A DNA stretch of 64,000 bases from Maylandia zebra (lineage: Eukaryota > Chordata > Actinopteri > Cichliformes > Cichlidae), in assembly GCF_041146795.1 (NCBI RefSeq), contig NC_135183.1:16744840-16808839 (forward strand). Direction: 5' to 3'. Shown piece after piece: positions 22,463-34,550 of the stretch (position 1 is its first letter; each line of letters begins with the position of its first letter). Both the position numbers and the translations under genes were made by a program. The notes beneath the pieces were generated by a model. That model had not been told where the DNA came from. It ran no database searches and saw nothing but the letters and a program-made list of their open reading frames with translations.

Positions 22463-25400
22463 TCAAACCAGCTATGACTCGATCGGGTCTGATTCACGGT
22501 GATGGAACTTCCTGTGTGAGCGGCATTCAGGGGCATACAGGTAGTGTAGCAGCTCTTAATCGATGACAGCTGAGTCTAATGGCAGGTTTCTGCTGGGGTA
22601 ACAACCTTTCATGAAGGTCAGACCATCTGAGTGGTCTCACAGCTCGGCAGCCATCTTGGTAACGCCTCTGAGCGGTTGGCTTTAATCTAATTTGTCACAG
22701 TAATGATCGTCTTTCTGCTTTCCACAACGATCCACTCAGTGTGATCGGAGATTGGCCTTCCAATCACATATTTGACATCATCTGTACAGCGTAATCTGTC
22801 AGGTCAAATAAATCTGACCCCTGACCTGACTCTACCTCTGACCAGTCTGATTGTTCCCTGACCTTCATGTTCCACAGTAACTGCCTAATAAGTGCCTTTA
22901 TGCGTTTCAAGATGGCTGCCGAGTGGTGAAGGAGTTTGTGATGAAGCTCATCTGTGTTTATCTGGTGGCAGGGGCTTGAGAGAGTACTGCAGCTTTACGT
23001 GGGCATATCCATAGGGTGGGTTAGAACCATAGGTTGGCGTGACCTCTGAGCTAATATCAGGATATGAGGTCTGGAAGAAGCACTTTGGGAACTGGTTAAC
23101 ATGTCCGTGCTGCTGTGGTAACTCGTTAAAGGGCCAAAACGTCACTCCAACAGTTTAAAAACAGGAAATGCTGAAATGCGTCGAATCAGAGAGCTGCTGT
23201 GACTGAACACTCACCGCTGCTTTAACATGTCGTGTGCAGACCTGTCTGAGGGACTCGCACTTTAAACTTTTTTTTTCACTTCTAATCAATTCGTGATTGA
23301 AAATTGTGGCTGTAGTAATCAGTACCTCCACCGGAGGCAGTACTCACTGCAGCCTGTCAGCTTTGGAACGATTTTTTCTGTTTTCTGACATTAGTACATT
23401 GGGAATAGTTGGTTCATGGGACGTTAAATCAATACACTGATGTCAGACATCGCCTATGTGTTTTGCCGTGGTGGCTATTCCTGCCACACTTGGACCTTGT
23501 GATTGACGACAGGAAGTGAAACAAAGACTGCCAAGACTCTCTGGGGGGGGGGTCAAAGGAGCTTGTTGGCAGGTTAACTCTCAGGTGTCCTCTGAGGCAA
23601 TCAGAGGGGATCTCTGGCCTCACCTGGATGGACAGCAGGTCATGTGATCAGACGTATTCACAGGTAATCTTGCACTACTGTGGTATAGAGGTTGGTTTGA
23701 TTCAGAGTGTTTAAAAAGAATAAAAAATATGACTTTTCAGATGTGTAAGTTTGTCTGCTTCATCTTTAAACTTCTAATCTCACACTGTATGGAAGACCAA
23801 CACTGCCAAAAAATACAAAATACATGCTCTGACGTGTAATTAAAGTGGATGTGAAACTACACATACAAAGGCTAATTTACACCTCTGAGCCCTGCTCTCA
23901 GACACTGACATAGATGTAACTCTATCTGTGAAGCTTGGTTTTTAGAAATAAATTCTTAAAGTTTTAAAAACATGTTTAGCACAATGTTCTGTCAGTACGG
24001 AACACGACATTTTTTTTCCCATATTCATTTTCCTTTGGATTTATTGACCATAAAAATAAAGTGGACAAATTATTGATTATAAAATAATCAGCTAATTTCA
24101 CCTTGTAGAATAAAATTAATTTCTGTAATTGTTTTTCCCATATTTATCAATAAATGAGAAATATGAATAGATCTAATGTAGTCAAACAGTTTGAAATTTT
24201 AACAAACGTTTATACACTATCAAAAATGATACATTAATTAAACAGATACTCCTGTTTTATTTCCTTATGTGTTTCCTGTATGGGAGTCTGAAAAGTACAA
24301 AACATAAAAGAAAAAGTATAAATAAATCAGAATATATGATTCAGTTTTTTTTCATGCAGTTTTCATCTGTATGAAACGTTGCTTCATCATCCTCGTACTG
24401 TAAGTCAGGTTTAATGTAGTTTTTGTATTTTACATGTAAATATTTTCCTCCTGCAGATTTGTAAGTAAACAACGTCGATGATGCTGTTTTATTCCAGAGC
24501 AGTTTAAAGAGTTAAAGCGACCGGTAATGTTGCTGATGGACCAATCAGAAGGCTCCAGTCAATGACCGCTCCTCTGGATGCTGAGGCTGTGGTGACCCAC
24601 GCTTCAGTAACAAACAGGAAACTGTGTTTTAAGGTTACCCTCCACTGAAGCTTTCACCAGCAGGGGTCAGCATTGGCTGCATTACCTGCATGTCCTCAGC
24701 AGGCTTCCCTGTTTCCAGCCAGCCAGGAACAGGCTGTTAATGACTCACCTGGTAAATGAAGGCCACACTGACTCGTTTAAACAGGATTCAGATGTGCACT
24801 GTGATTGGTCCAAACCTGACCACAGTCATTAGGGTCAGCTATTTATGAAGCTCTTAGAATGGGGTGCGGGCCAAGTATCTGCATGATGGCCATAATCTGA
24901 GCTGTTCCAGTTCTCCAAAACACTAAGGAAAGGAGGGTCAGTGCTTCTTGTATTGTTTCCTTTAGCAGAGGAGATGCTGGCTGGACCATCCTTTATGAAA
25001 GGGGAGGAGAAGACACCACCCTATAATTCATAGTGACTGAGCATCTCACCCTTTATGACAACGACAATACAGAGCAGAAATGAGCATATAAATGTTCAAC
25101 ATAACAGTATTTTCCATTTCACCCATAACCTTCTGACATATTCAGTTTTTATCAGCAGCTGTTAAAATGACATGCTACATTTAAACGTTGCACCAGTGGA
25201 AGAAAAACTGCTTTCTGTTGACCTGCTGCTGCGTGTAGAACGTTGTATGAGCTCAACATTATGATCTATAACAACTGATCAGAGTGTGTTTAAGGTTCTG
25301 TGTGGTCACTGTTCAACCCATCAGGGGAGAAAAGGAATTATACACAGCAGGTAAAACATAAGAAAATAAGACAAGTTTTACTTTACGGACTACTGGACAG

Positions 25401-25930
25401 ATTTACTAAGTGGGGCAAATTATTGTGATGTCACAACTGAAGATGATCTGACAATGTGCTTTAAAGTTTCACACAAATGTTTCTCTTTGAAAACAGGCAG
25501 GATTTTTCAGATTTTGTGCAGTTTGCAATTGTGTGTCAGACTTTTAATTCACATTTGCCATATTTGTGTGACTCATTAAGATATTCTCCTCCTGAAGGTG
25601 AAACTCTTACAAACACGTGTGCATAAGGCTAGCCGCAGTTACGAACTCTGAGTCTTTTCACAAAAGGTTTTACAGAAATTCCAGTCACATGACCTCCTGT
25701 TTTCATTGTCGTCACCATGACAATTGACTGATTTTTGGATTATTTTCATTACATTATTTCATCATTCACAGCTCTTCTCCCTGAGGATTCTGGCTAACAA
25801 ACTGATCTCTGGGTTCAGGCCACGTGGAAGAGTCCTGACTATACTCGGATACTTTTAGTGAGTACTAGTACCATGGTGTTTTACTGCAGGCAGAGGTTCT
25901 GCCTCTCTGTTGCTGAGTGTGTCCTGTCCC
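22463..25930 (+). other. dusp16 3' UTR and intergenic, no further gene
   Basis: The AT-rich part around 23700-24500, with several AATAAA and ATTTA words, could be the distal dusp16 3' UTR. The remainder is intergenic with no exon-like frames, RNA gene or bounded repeat that I can recognise. Confidence 0.4.
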
Positions 25931-25936
25931 AGCAGG

Positions 25937-25972
25937 GGGGGCCCTCGCTGCCTTATCACTGCGAGGGCCCCC
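25937..25972. repeat. GC-rich perfect hairpin (12 bp stem)
   Basis: GGGGGCCCTCGC (25937-25948), a 12 nt spacer, then the exact reverse complement GCGAGGGCCCCC (25961-25972). It is isolated in AT-rich intergenic DNA. Confidence 0.9.
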
Positions 25973-26397
25973 TTCTTCCCTGAGTGTAGGCTGGAAGGCA
26001 GCTTTAGGTGACCTGATCAGCACTGTCTCAATAAATTGAAGATTATTGGTTAATTGAGACATTTATAGATCAAAAATCAATATGTCCCTCATTTTGGAAT
26101 ATTTTTAAGATATTTATAGCTTTCAGTGGCGAGCACTGAACTGGTGCACTAATAACATTCAATCCACAATAATGTAAAATCCATCTAATATAAAAACAGG
26201 TTAATTACGTTTTTACACTGTGTTATAGACAGGGCTAACAGATGCTAACAGAAGCTAATGGATGTTAGTAGCAGCTAGCGTAGCCCAGCAGTGGAACAAA
26301 CAGCAGTGTTACGGCAGAAAAGTTCAGCATATCCTCAGCAGCTCACCTATAGTTTTTATCAGTGGGATCTGAGCTTAATAACTGAGTCATCGACTCA

Positions 26398-26560
26398 TGT
26401 CAGTGCGCCCCAGGGCAGCTGTGGCTACAATGTAGCTTGCCATTGCCAGTGTGTGAATGTGTGTGTGAATGGGTGAATGACTGAATGTAGTGTAAAGCGC
26501 TTTGGGGTCCTTAGGGACTAGTAAAGCGCTATACAAATGCAGGCCATTTACCATTTATTT
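26398..26560. repeat. SINE/LINE-tail-like dispersed repeat
   Basis: Contains the wording GTAAAGCGCTTTGGGGTCCTT followed by AAAGCGCTATACAAATGCAG and CCATTTACCATTTA, which recurs throughout fish genomes as the end of a short retroelement. No second copy was noticed in this window, so the family assignment is from memory. Confidence 0.5.
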
Positions 26561-27104
26561 ATGTCTGAGTCCTTTCATGAAGTTTTGCAGCCTCCTCCAG
26601 AGTAAACAGATACACACTGCCAGCCTTTGCAAGAGGGAAAACTCCGAGCCAGATCTGAACCTGCAACTTTGCAGATGAACAGTAGCCCACATTTTTGAGG
26701 AGAACCCAAAATATCTAATTGACACATTTCTGGGTTTTATTCCAGATTTATTGGTAAGTATTGATATTATTCAAATGTGTTTATAATGTATTTTTTAAAA
26801 AGTAGTAGAAATATGCCAGTTGTTATGAGGTAAAATCTAGATTCAGTGTCTTTGATCTCTCTTGGCTGATTAAAACATTTTTGTCCTACAGCAGCCACCG
26901 TAGCTAGGATTATGCTCTTGATTTGGGAGGGTTAAGAAAACAAAACTCAGCAGACTCCAGCTACTGACATCTGTTAGTGAAAAATTGACACACTGTAACT
27001 TCAATAAAAAAATATTGATAATAAAATGTTTCCAGTTATTTTTGTTTTTTATTTCTCTGTATTACCAATATCATAACTATTTCATTAGTTCATATTAGCC
27101 GATT

Positions 27105-27706
27105 GTTCAGTCTGACGTCACTAGCCGTGTCTGGGCCTAAACTCTGCTGCAGGTCCATATATCAAATGATTACTCAGCATTACTGAGAGTTGAAACACTG
27201 TCTAAAGTCTTTCATCTTTAATAAAATGATCAGCGTTCTGCTCTACCAGGTGTAACAATTGAGTTTAACATCCAGGCATCCATGAAAACGGAATTTATGA
27301 CATTTAACGGAGTTAGAAGTTAGCAGGAAGTTAGCTCGCTAGCTTCTATCTAAATACAATATAGCATGTCCTGACTGCGGGGTTTTGGAAACAAATTCAA
27401 ACGTACAGCTCTGTTATCACGTCCAAAACCCCGCAGTCAGGACATGCTATATTGTATTTAGATAGAAGCTAGCGAGCTAACTTCCTGCTAACTTCTAACT
27501 CCGTTAAATGTCATAAATTCCGTTTTCATGGATGCCTGGATGTTAAACTCAATTGTTACAACTGGTAGAGCAGAACGCTGATCATTTTATTAAAGATGAA
27601 AGACTTTAGACAGTGTTTCAACTCTCAGTAATGCTGAGTAATCATTTGATATATGGACCTGCAGCAGAGTTTAGGCCCAGACACGGCTAGTGACGTCAGA
27701 CTGAAC
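27105..27706. repeat. near-perfect 2 x 284 bp palindrome
   Basis: The left arm 27105-27388 and right arm 27423-27706 are reverse complements with a single mismatch (ACCTGG against AACTGG near 27250/27562), about a 34 bp spacer. Each arm carries a full consensus CRE, TGACGTCA, near its outer end (27113-27120 and 27691-27698). The arm sequence is related to the transposon part at 59051-59290, and the spacer continues that homology on the left-arm side. It ends about 150 bp before the putative eps8 first exon region. Confidence 0.97.
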
Positions 27707-27779
27707 GACCTGATTGGCGTGAAGGAGGCGTGGTCAAGTAGGCAGACTGTCCTGTCAGTCCTCACTCAGGGCACACACC

Positions 27780-27979
27780 GCCCTCTACTGCGGTCCGTTG
27801 CTTTAAAGCTGATCCAGAGTCAGCCGCAGATTAATCTCCGCTAGGAGCTCCCGCAGCCGAACAGGAGTGCAGTTATTCAGACACAGAGTGCAGGCAGGAG
27901 CCGGTGAAGCGCCCGGAGCTCTCAGCGCGGACTGTGCCATGTCTCTGTGACCTCGGGATTTTTGAAGCCGCACCTGCAG
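27780..27979 (+). promoter_or_regulatory. eps8: eps8 CpG-rich promoter and putative non-coding exon 1
   Basis: A GC-rich block running from about 27780 to 28200 contains the strong donor CTGCAG^GTGAGT with the exon end at 27979. The plus-strand gene downstream is eps8, whose coding exon begins at an acceptor (36412) with a 23 nt 5' UTR. An upstream non-coding exon is therefore required. The start site and splice are inferred. Confidence 0.45.
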
Positions 27980-28739
27980 GTGAGTCTCCTGATCCGCCGC
28001 GGAGGGGGGGCGTTGAGGTCCGGGTTAGTCCGGCGGCTCTGAGCCGTGGGTGGTGGTCTGTGAGCGGCTTCGAGCCTCTGACCTTAGTGGAACTGCGGAC
28101 CGGAGCAGCTGAGCTGCCCTCTGCTCTGTGGCAGCAGCCCTGCGGTCACGGGCTCCCACACCAGATTCCGCCGGAAAGATCACACACAGTGAAGCTGTGA
28201 CCGCGCGCGCGCACACACATACCCGAGTCCTCTTTACCTGAAGCTCCAGTGTCTCGGCCTCAGTTCGGCTTCACTCAAAAACACAGACAGGGCTCAAGTG
28301 AGTGTAAATTAAACTTTTATGGCCGCGCTCTCTGTTGCTGTTGGTGTGTCTCAAAAGAGTCTTAGTGGATGGGTGACTGGAGCTAAAGACCAACTTTAAT
28401 GCCAGTTTATTCCGGATAGAGGTGCTAGGAGCGGGCAGTGTGTGCGCCGGAATGGCTGGAAGCTTCCATTTCAGCTCCCAGCTTCTCATTTACAGCCCAC
28501 ACCTTCATTTATTCTGGCTGGAGTCCAGTTCTTCCTAAATCAACAGAATCTTAAATGGAGTTTGGCACACTGTGTGTTCATAATAGTAAATGAAGGTGAA
28601 GGGCAGCTCCTCCCTGCGCCCGGGTGCTCGCTCTCTCCGGAATAAAAACACCTGCCTGCTTTTGATGGCGGATCCGAGCAGTCAGCGGGCAGGTGTGTGA
28701 GGCGGCCCAGGCAGCAGGCGACCCTCCCCGGCTATATGC

Positions 28740-28873
28740 ACAGGGCTGCCCGGTGCTCCACTTGTTCGGCTCGGCCTGGAAGCTCTCTGCTCCTCCCGGT
28801 GGTACCGGCTAACACCTGGATTCATGTGGTGCACTGAACCTCGTGCCATCACTGCCGAGAGCAGAGCAGCTAG
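28740..28873 (+). promoter_or_regulatory. eps8: second candidate eps8 first exon
   Basis: A GC-rich stretch ending in the donor GCTAG^GTGAGTG (exon end 28873), about 0.9 kb after the first candidate. It could be an alternative first exon or a second leader exon. No acceptor upstream is convincing, which favours a first exon. Confidence 0.35.
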
Positions 28874-31539
28874 GTGAGTGACCTGACCGGGTCACAGTCA
28901 CCTGATGTTTATCAGAAAGCTCCTTCCCCCATACACCATAATGAGCCTCTCTGAGGTCACGTCTAGGTCACTGTTACTTCACTGAAGTGGTTCTGACAGA
29001 AGGTGTGATCAGACCTGCTTCAGCTGTGTGTGTGTTTACTGCTGGAAGATGGGGTTGTTTTTCCTGCAGGTCAAAGGTCAGCGGGCTCTGAAGCTGAACA
29101 GTTGGAGGACCTTTGAGCTGGTTGTGTAATCGAGTGTTTGTATGTGGGCTTCCTGTCAGGCTGCTGCAGGCCACAGCTGGTCTTGGATCAGTGCTCTTCA
29201 TGGGAACCATCGTCAGCCTGCCATCCTCCTGAGAGCCTCGCAGGATATTTCTGGATGTTTCCATGCCTGTGCTGCTCCACTCCACCTCTGATTGTGTTCA
29301 GCTTGGTGGTTGGAGGGTTTTGTCCATGGTGAGCGGGTCTTAACTGTGCTGTACTGTGCACCATAACTGACTCCAGGGTCAGTGGACGTGTTGTCATGAG
29401 GGTCTGTGTGTGATGTCAACAGCAGGTACAAATGGAGTGGAAACACGCATTATGATGATATCACTTATAAACTTTTCCCATGAACTCTGAGATCAAAGTG
29501 AAAAACGTCTGTCCCATCTTCTGGGCGTCTCCCTGGAGCTCTCCCTGTTTGGCTGTGTTGTGGTTGCTGTGACGACAGTGTGATGTAACCGTACCTGCCA
29601 GGTGTTGCTACAGGATTATGGCTTTGAAATGGGAAACTGGGGCCGGTTGGGAGTCGGGTTTCGGACTGAGCCAGCGGTCTGATTTTTAGCAGAACAAAGA
29701 GGAGGCAAGGGCGTCGGCACACCTGTTTCACCTGCGACTCACCTGTCTCACCTAACACCAGGTATCACACGCTGTCGTAAGGAGCAAAGACAGGAAGTAA
29801 AGGAGCTCAGGACCTCCTGAGGGACTGACTCTTCATTTACTGAAGCACACCACGGCCCGCCTGCCCCATCCTCCACACGGAGGGCAGCATGGACCAATCA
29901 GCATGGACCAATCAGAGATGAGACTGTACTCAGAAACAGGAAGTTGAATCTGAAAGTTGAGACTTTGACCTGTTGGGGGCGCTGCGATGCACAAAGCTCT
30001 GTGAGAAGAATCCGAGGACATTTGCTGTGCTCTACTCGAGGATCCAACAACAGAAGAAGGAAACACAACAACACGCTCACGTGTGTTAGGTACCTGATCA
30101 GAGTCGGTGATATCATCAGGTATTAAAGTCCTGCCTGGAGACTGGTGTTTGGTTTCTGTGACACTACTGAATCGTCAAAGAGGAGTCATGGGGACACATT
30201 TGGTTTATGAAGCCATGAAATGCCAGATCAACAAATCCCAGGTTCTTCTTCTCTGCTGATCAAACTTCTGATCCAGTCCAGATGACCTGTGAGCAATAAC
30301 TGATCAATAACTGAAGATCTGTCTGCACTCTGAGCTTCAGGAGAAGCTTTGAGTCTGAATCAGAGGCTCTGTTGATCAGCTGCTGAAGATCAATAAGTAA
30401 TCGTGACACTGAAGTGTGATGTCATCAGGCAGCAGCTGTGTGAAACAAATAACATTTTATTTTTAAAGCGGGTCAGCACCACAGATGAATCAGGACCCAT
30501 TATTGCTGCAGGTTAGATTAAACTTTATTGATCTCCATGGGTGCGGTGGGCGTGGCCTGCTGATAAGATGCGTTTCCCTCACAATGAGTCATTTATTCTA
30601 AAAGAAAACAAAAATAAACCGCACATTTCCTTAGCGACCAGTTTTGATAACAGTATTGGGTGTTGCATGACTCTTCTGCACAGAGTAAACTGAGAGTTTT
30701 AAGCCCACTCGGTGTTTCCACTGCCACCTGTCAGTTGGAAGCCCCGCCCCTTCCCTATCCCCCACCTGTCCGTCATTAGTGATTAGTCAGGCTTAAAGCA
30801 GAGGATCCTGGACGCCAACTCGCTGCTGCAGCGAATCCCGGTGCTGCACCAAGCCCTGGATCCTCGCTAATCCACCACATGATGCTTGGAGTCAGAGAAG
30901 CTTTATTTGAGCCGTCTGCGGCATCGACCTCACACTCCGCTCACCTGTGGACGACTTGGACAGGTAGGTGCTCGCTTGGTTTGTTACCGAGGCTTTGTGG
31001 TCTGAGAAGACGCCGTCTGTGGGTTTGTCTGCTGCAAGGATTCCGCGGTTCAATTTCTGGATTCAGAATAATCCGCTCTCCAAGTTCTAACTCCTCCCTT
31101 TCAAAGCTGCTTCCTGTGATTGGCTGTCTCTCACAAACTGGTGGTCTCAGGTCACAACGATCTTAGTTTATCATGAATCACAGCATCTGCAGCCAGATGT
31201 TTTGAGTCCCGAGGAGATCTTTGTTAAACCCAAACCTCAGTCAGACAAGTGACTGATACTCCCTCCAATGGAAGCGAAGAGAACTGCTGATGTGAGTGGG
31301 CGGGGTTTATCCTAACCTGAACAGAATTTAGGACCAATAAACAGGGACTGAATGTCTGTGAATGATCCACGTGGCACAAAACATTGTATCAGAGCTCCTG
31401 AGGAGACAACAGGAAGTTGCTTTTATGCTGCGATTTTTGGATCCGCTGCAGTCGTCACTCTGAGGCTGCAGTTTGGCAGTTTGAGCCGGTTCAGCTCACG
31501 GTGCCAAAGGTTTCCTGTCTGTCCTCAGGGTGTAAATCA

Positions 31540-31695
31540 AGGGTGCCCAGTCCCGGTCCTCGAGAGCTACCGTCCTGCAGCTTTTAGATGCATCCTTGTT
31601 CCCACACACCCGAATCAAATGAATGGCTTGTTATCAGGCCTTTGCCAAACACGATGGCATGCTGAAGAGGTAATCAAACCATTTGATTCATTCAG
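31540..31695. mobile_element. one end of a common fish MITE
   Basis: Contains GGGTGCCCAGTCCCGGTCCT and TTAGATGCATCC, the start of a widespread short DNA transposon of fish, then a segment reading GCATGCTGAAGAGGTAATCA. The opposite inverted end is not present, so this is a truncated copy. Confidence 0.5.
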
Positions 31696-32360
31696 CTGGC
31701 GTGGACGCCTCTTTATTCTTTTCCGCTTTTGTCTCAAATACCTGCTGACGAGGTGGATTGACCAATCAGCAGGCCCACGGGGCGTGTTTGTGTTTGGCGG
31801 CAGGTGTAATCAGAGCTCAGAACTTCTTTGAGATCAGTTCAGTTCTGTGGCTCTGACTGGAGGAAGTTTCTGCTGAAACTGTTTGAAGCGCCCTTCAGTG
31901 TGACCTCCATGATGTCAGCAGGTCATGGTTGTGACTGCTGCCGTGCCTGCCACAATCTGTGTCAGTCAATGATGCTCGGTGTGTTTGTAGATGCACTTGT
32001 TCACTGAAACTCACTCTCACAGAGACGAGCCACTCTCCACTCACTCTGTGCAGTGTGCTCCTCGGTACTCCCTTGCTGTGAGCCGGTGTAACGAGGCCGC
32101 CTGTAATGGGCACCGTGACCCTCTGAGCAGGAATGAAGACTTCAGCACTTTCAGGATTACTCAGGATTATTTTTAGCCTCCTTTACTGCGCCGGCCCTCG
32201 CGGACCTGCTCTTGAGCAAACTGCAGGTGGAAAGGTGCCTCCAGCTGTGGGTCTGAAAGCGGGTCAGCTGGCGAACACGTGCTGCAGCGTCCAATGTCAG
32301 CACCACACGGTCACTGCTGATGAGTATGGATCTTTTCCGGAGGTGATGGAGCTGTGAGCG

Positions 32361-32395
32361 AATTGGTGTCAGTGACCCGATCACTGACACCAATT
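32361..32395. repeat. perfect short hairpin (15 bp stem, 5 nt loop)
   Basis: AATTGGTGTCAGTGA, then CCCGA, then the exact reverse complement. The pairing does not extend outward, so it is too short for a microRNA precursor. Confidence 0.95.
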
Positions 32396-33884
32396 TTTGT
32401 TTTACCTTTTTATTTAATAAAGTGTTTCTTCAACATACAGTTCACATTCAAATCTGCAACAATCTTTAAAAACTGATTAAAAATAACACTATAAAATAAA
32501 AAAATGAAGAAATAAATGAATGAAATTATGTTTTTAAAGGTACTTGCTAGAAAAAGAAACCAGGGAAATCTAAAGAGACATGATTAAATAAAATTGGAAA
32601 TGAGACAAAACACTGCAAATAATTGAAGTTACAAGAAAGTCATGAAAACTGATTTAAAAAAAAAAAAAATAATACACCACCTAAGAAAAATTCTCACAAA
32701 TGTAAATAAAATAATAAAGAAAAGAGTTAAAGAAGTCAAAATAATTTACAGAAAAATATAAAACTAGAGAACATGAAAATAAACGTGTCATAAAAGATTT
32801 GAAAGTGAACTTTGAGGCATCAAACTGTTCCTCCTGCTGAAGCTGCAGAACACGCTCAGTATTTGGGTTACAGACCAATCGGAGGACGTTAATCAATGTC
32901 TCCTCACTGTGAAGCCAGTCACATGACTCATGACCGCCATCTGAGATCAGGGACTGGAAAACTGAAAATTGGAGGGGCACGGTGATGAAGTTGTGATTGA
33001 GCGGATGAGACGTGGCGGCGATGGCTCTCCTGTGTCAGCTGATGGTTTGTGAGGCAGCGGCAGACACCAGAAGCAGTTTCCATGGTAACAGAGCTGTTTC
33101 ACAAGCAGTTTAATATCTGAGAGATGAGCAGAGTTCGTTCACCATCTGCACTGAGAAACCTCAGTGAGGAAATGGGAAAAACTCTGAGATTTAAACTAAA
33201 AGGAGGAGTTGTAGAAAATGTCTTCTCTCTGAAACATGGATGCAGTGTGAGCGGAGCACTGGATTGAGGGTGTGTGTTCTTCTCCACCTTCACTTGTATT
33301 AGAGTTTGATCCTGAATTTGTTTCAGTGGAACGCTGTGAGGTGGATGTTTGTTGTCGGAGTAAAGATGGAGGGAAGCCGACGGTGCTGCGGTGACCTTCT
33401 GAACCCTGACATCAGTGTCATCTCTTTTATGTGGGTGGAGTCTCACGGTTCTTGCTTCATGTCCGACCTTTCCAGGTCTAGAGGCCCAGAGCGTGTGGCG
33501 GCTCGAGCAGGGTGTTTTTCCAGTGTCGGCGTGGAAACGCCTCCCAGATCAAACACACAGTTAATGAGTGACCGACAAGGACGTTCTTATCAGCCTGGTG
33601 ACTCCCCGCTTCATCTCTTTTCTTTAACATGTCACTCTCCTCTCCTCCCGCCGCTCACCTCAACACATTTATTATTCACAGCTGGAGTTCCTTTGAAAGC
33701 CGACCTGTCCTCACATCCATATTTTTGTGACATCACAGCGTCCTATATTCATAATGTACACTCATAATAAACATGGCATTTTATTTTTTGTAGCCTGATA
33801 CGACTGTGGGTAACTGAGGGGGCTTTTAGGTGTGACTCACAGCGAGAATCAAAGTGAACTTTTTCTTTTCCTGACACAAACCAG

Positions 33885-34550
33885 TAGTGCTGGGCGATAT
33901 GGAAAAAATATTTATCACGATATGAATTATTTTATATCACGATATACCACAATATTGCCACGTTTCCAGTTATTCTCTGAAAAGTTTCTTTTCTCCAACT
34001 TTATTTTGAAGAGACATTTAACGGAACTGTCACAAAAATGACAAACATACATTTTAGTGCAGCAATATAAATGTATCAAATGAAAACAGCTGTGGCCTTC
34101 ACTTTTAATTTTTTTGTTTTGTTTTGTTTTTCAAAAATTATAACCAAATGCCAGATTCGGTAAAAGTGCTTCTTCTTGAGCTGCCTGTGTAGCCGTCCTG
34201 TTGCATGTCCGGGCATGAAACTGCAACCTGTCGCGCATCCATCGTTTTGAGTTACTGTAAAGCATGTTGCAAATCTGGGTGCACGTAAAGCAGCACCATG
34301 TCGCAAAACAACAAGACGGAGTTTCTTTGTGAAAAACCTTTCCTTTTTTTTTTTTTTTTTTAAATTTACGCAAGAGAAAATAGAGTCTGTATAGTGAGAA
34401 GACAACGCTGATATATTTGCCCCAGGCTATTTAATTATATATTTTATGTAATAAATTATAAAATTAGGTTAGAAACGACAGAAGACAAACGGCACGATAG
34501 CCATTTTTCTATCGTTCACACGATATATATCGTCATATCGCCCAGCACTA
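33885..34550. mobile_element. hAT-type MITE with exact 8 bp target duplication
   Basis: It starts TAGTGCTGGGCGATAT and ends ATATCGCCCAGCACTA, a perfect 16 bp terminal inverted repeat. Both flanks are CAAACCAG (33877-33884 and 34551-34558). It is 666 bp long with no intact transposase. Preservation of both the ends and the duplication suggests a relatively recent insertion, in the eps8 5' intron. Confidence 0.93.

Noticed and set aside
32361..32395. Possible microRNA precursor
   Set aside because: The stem is only 15 bp and pairing does not extend beyond it.
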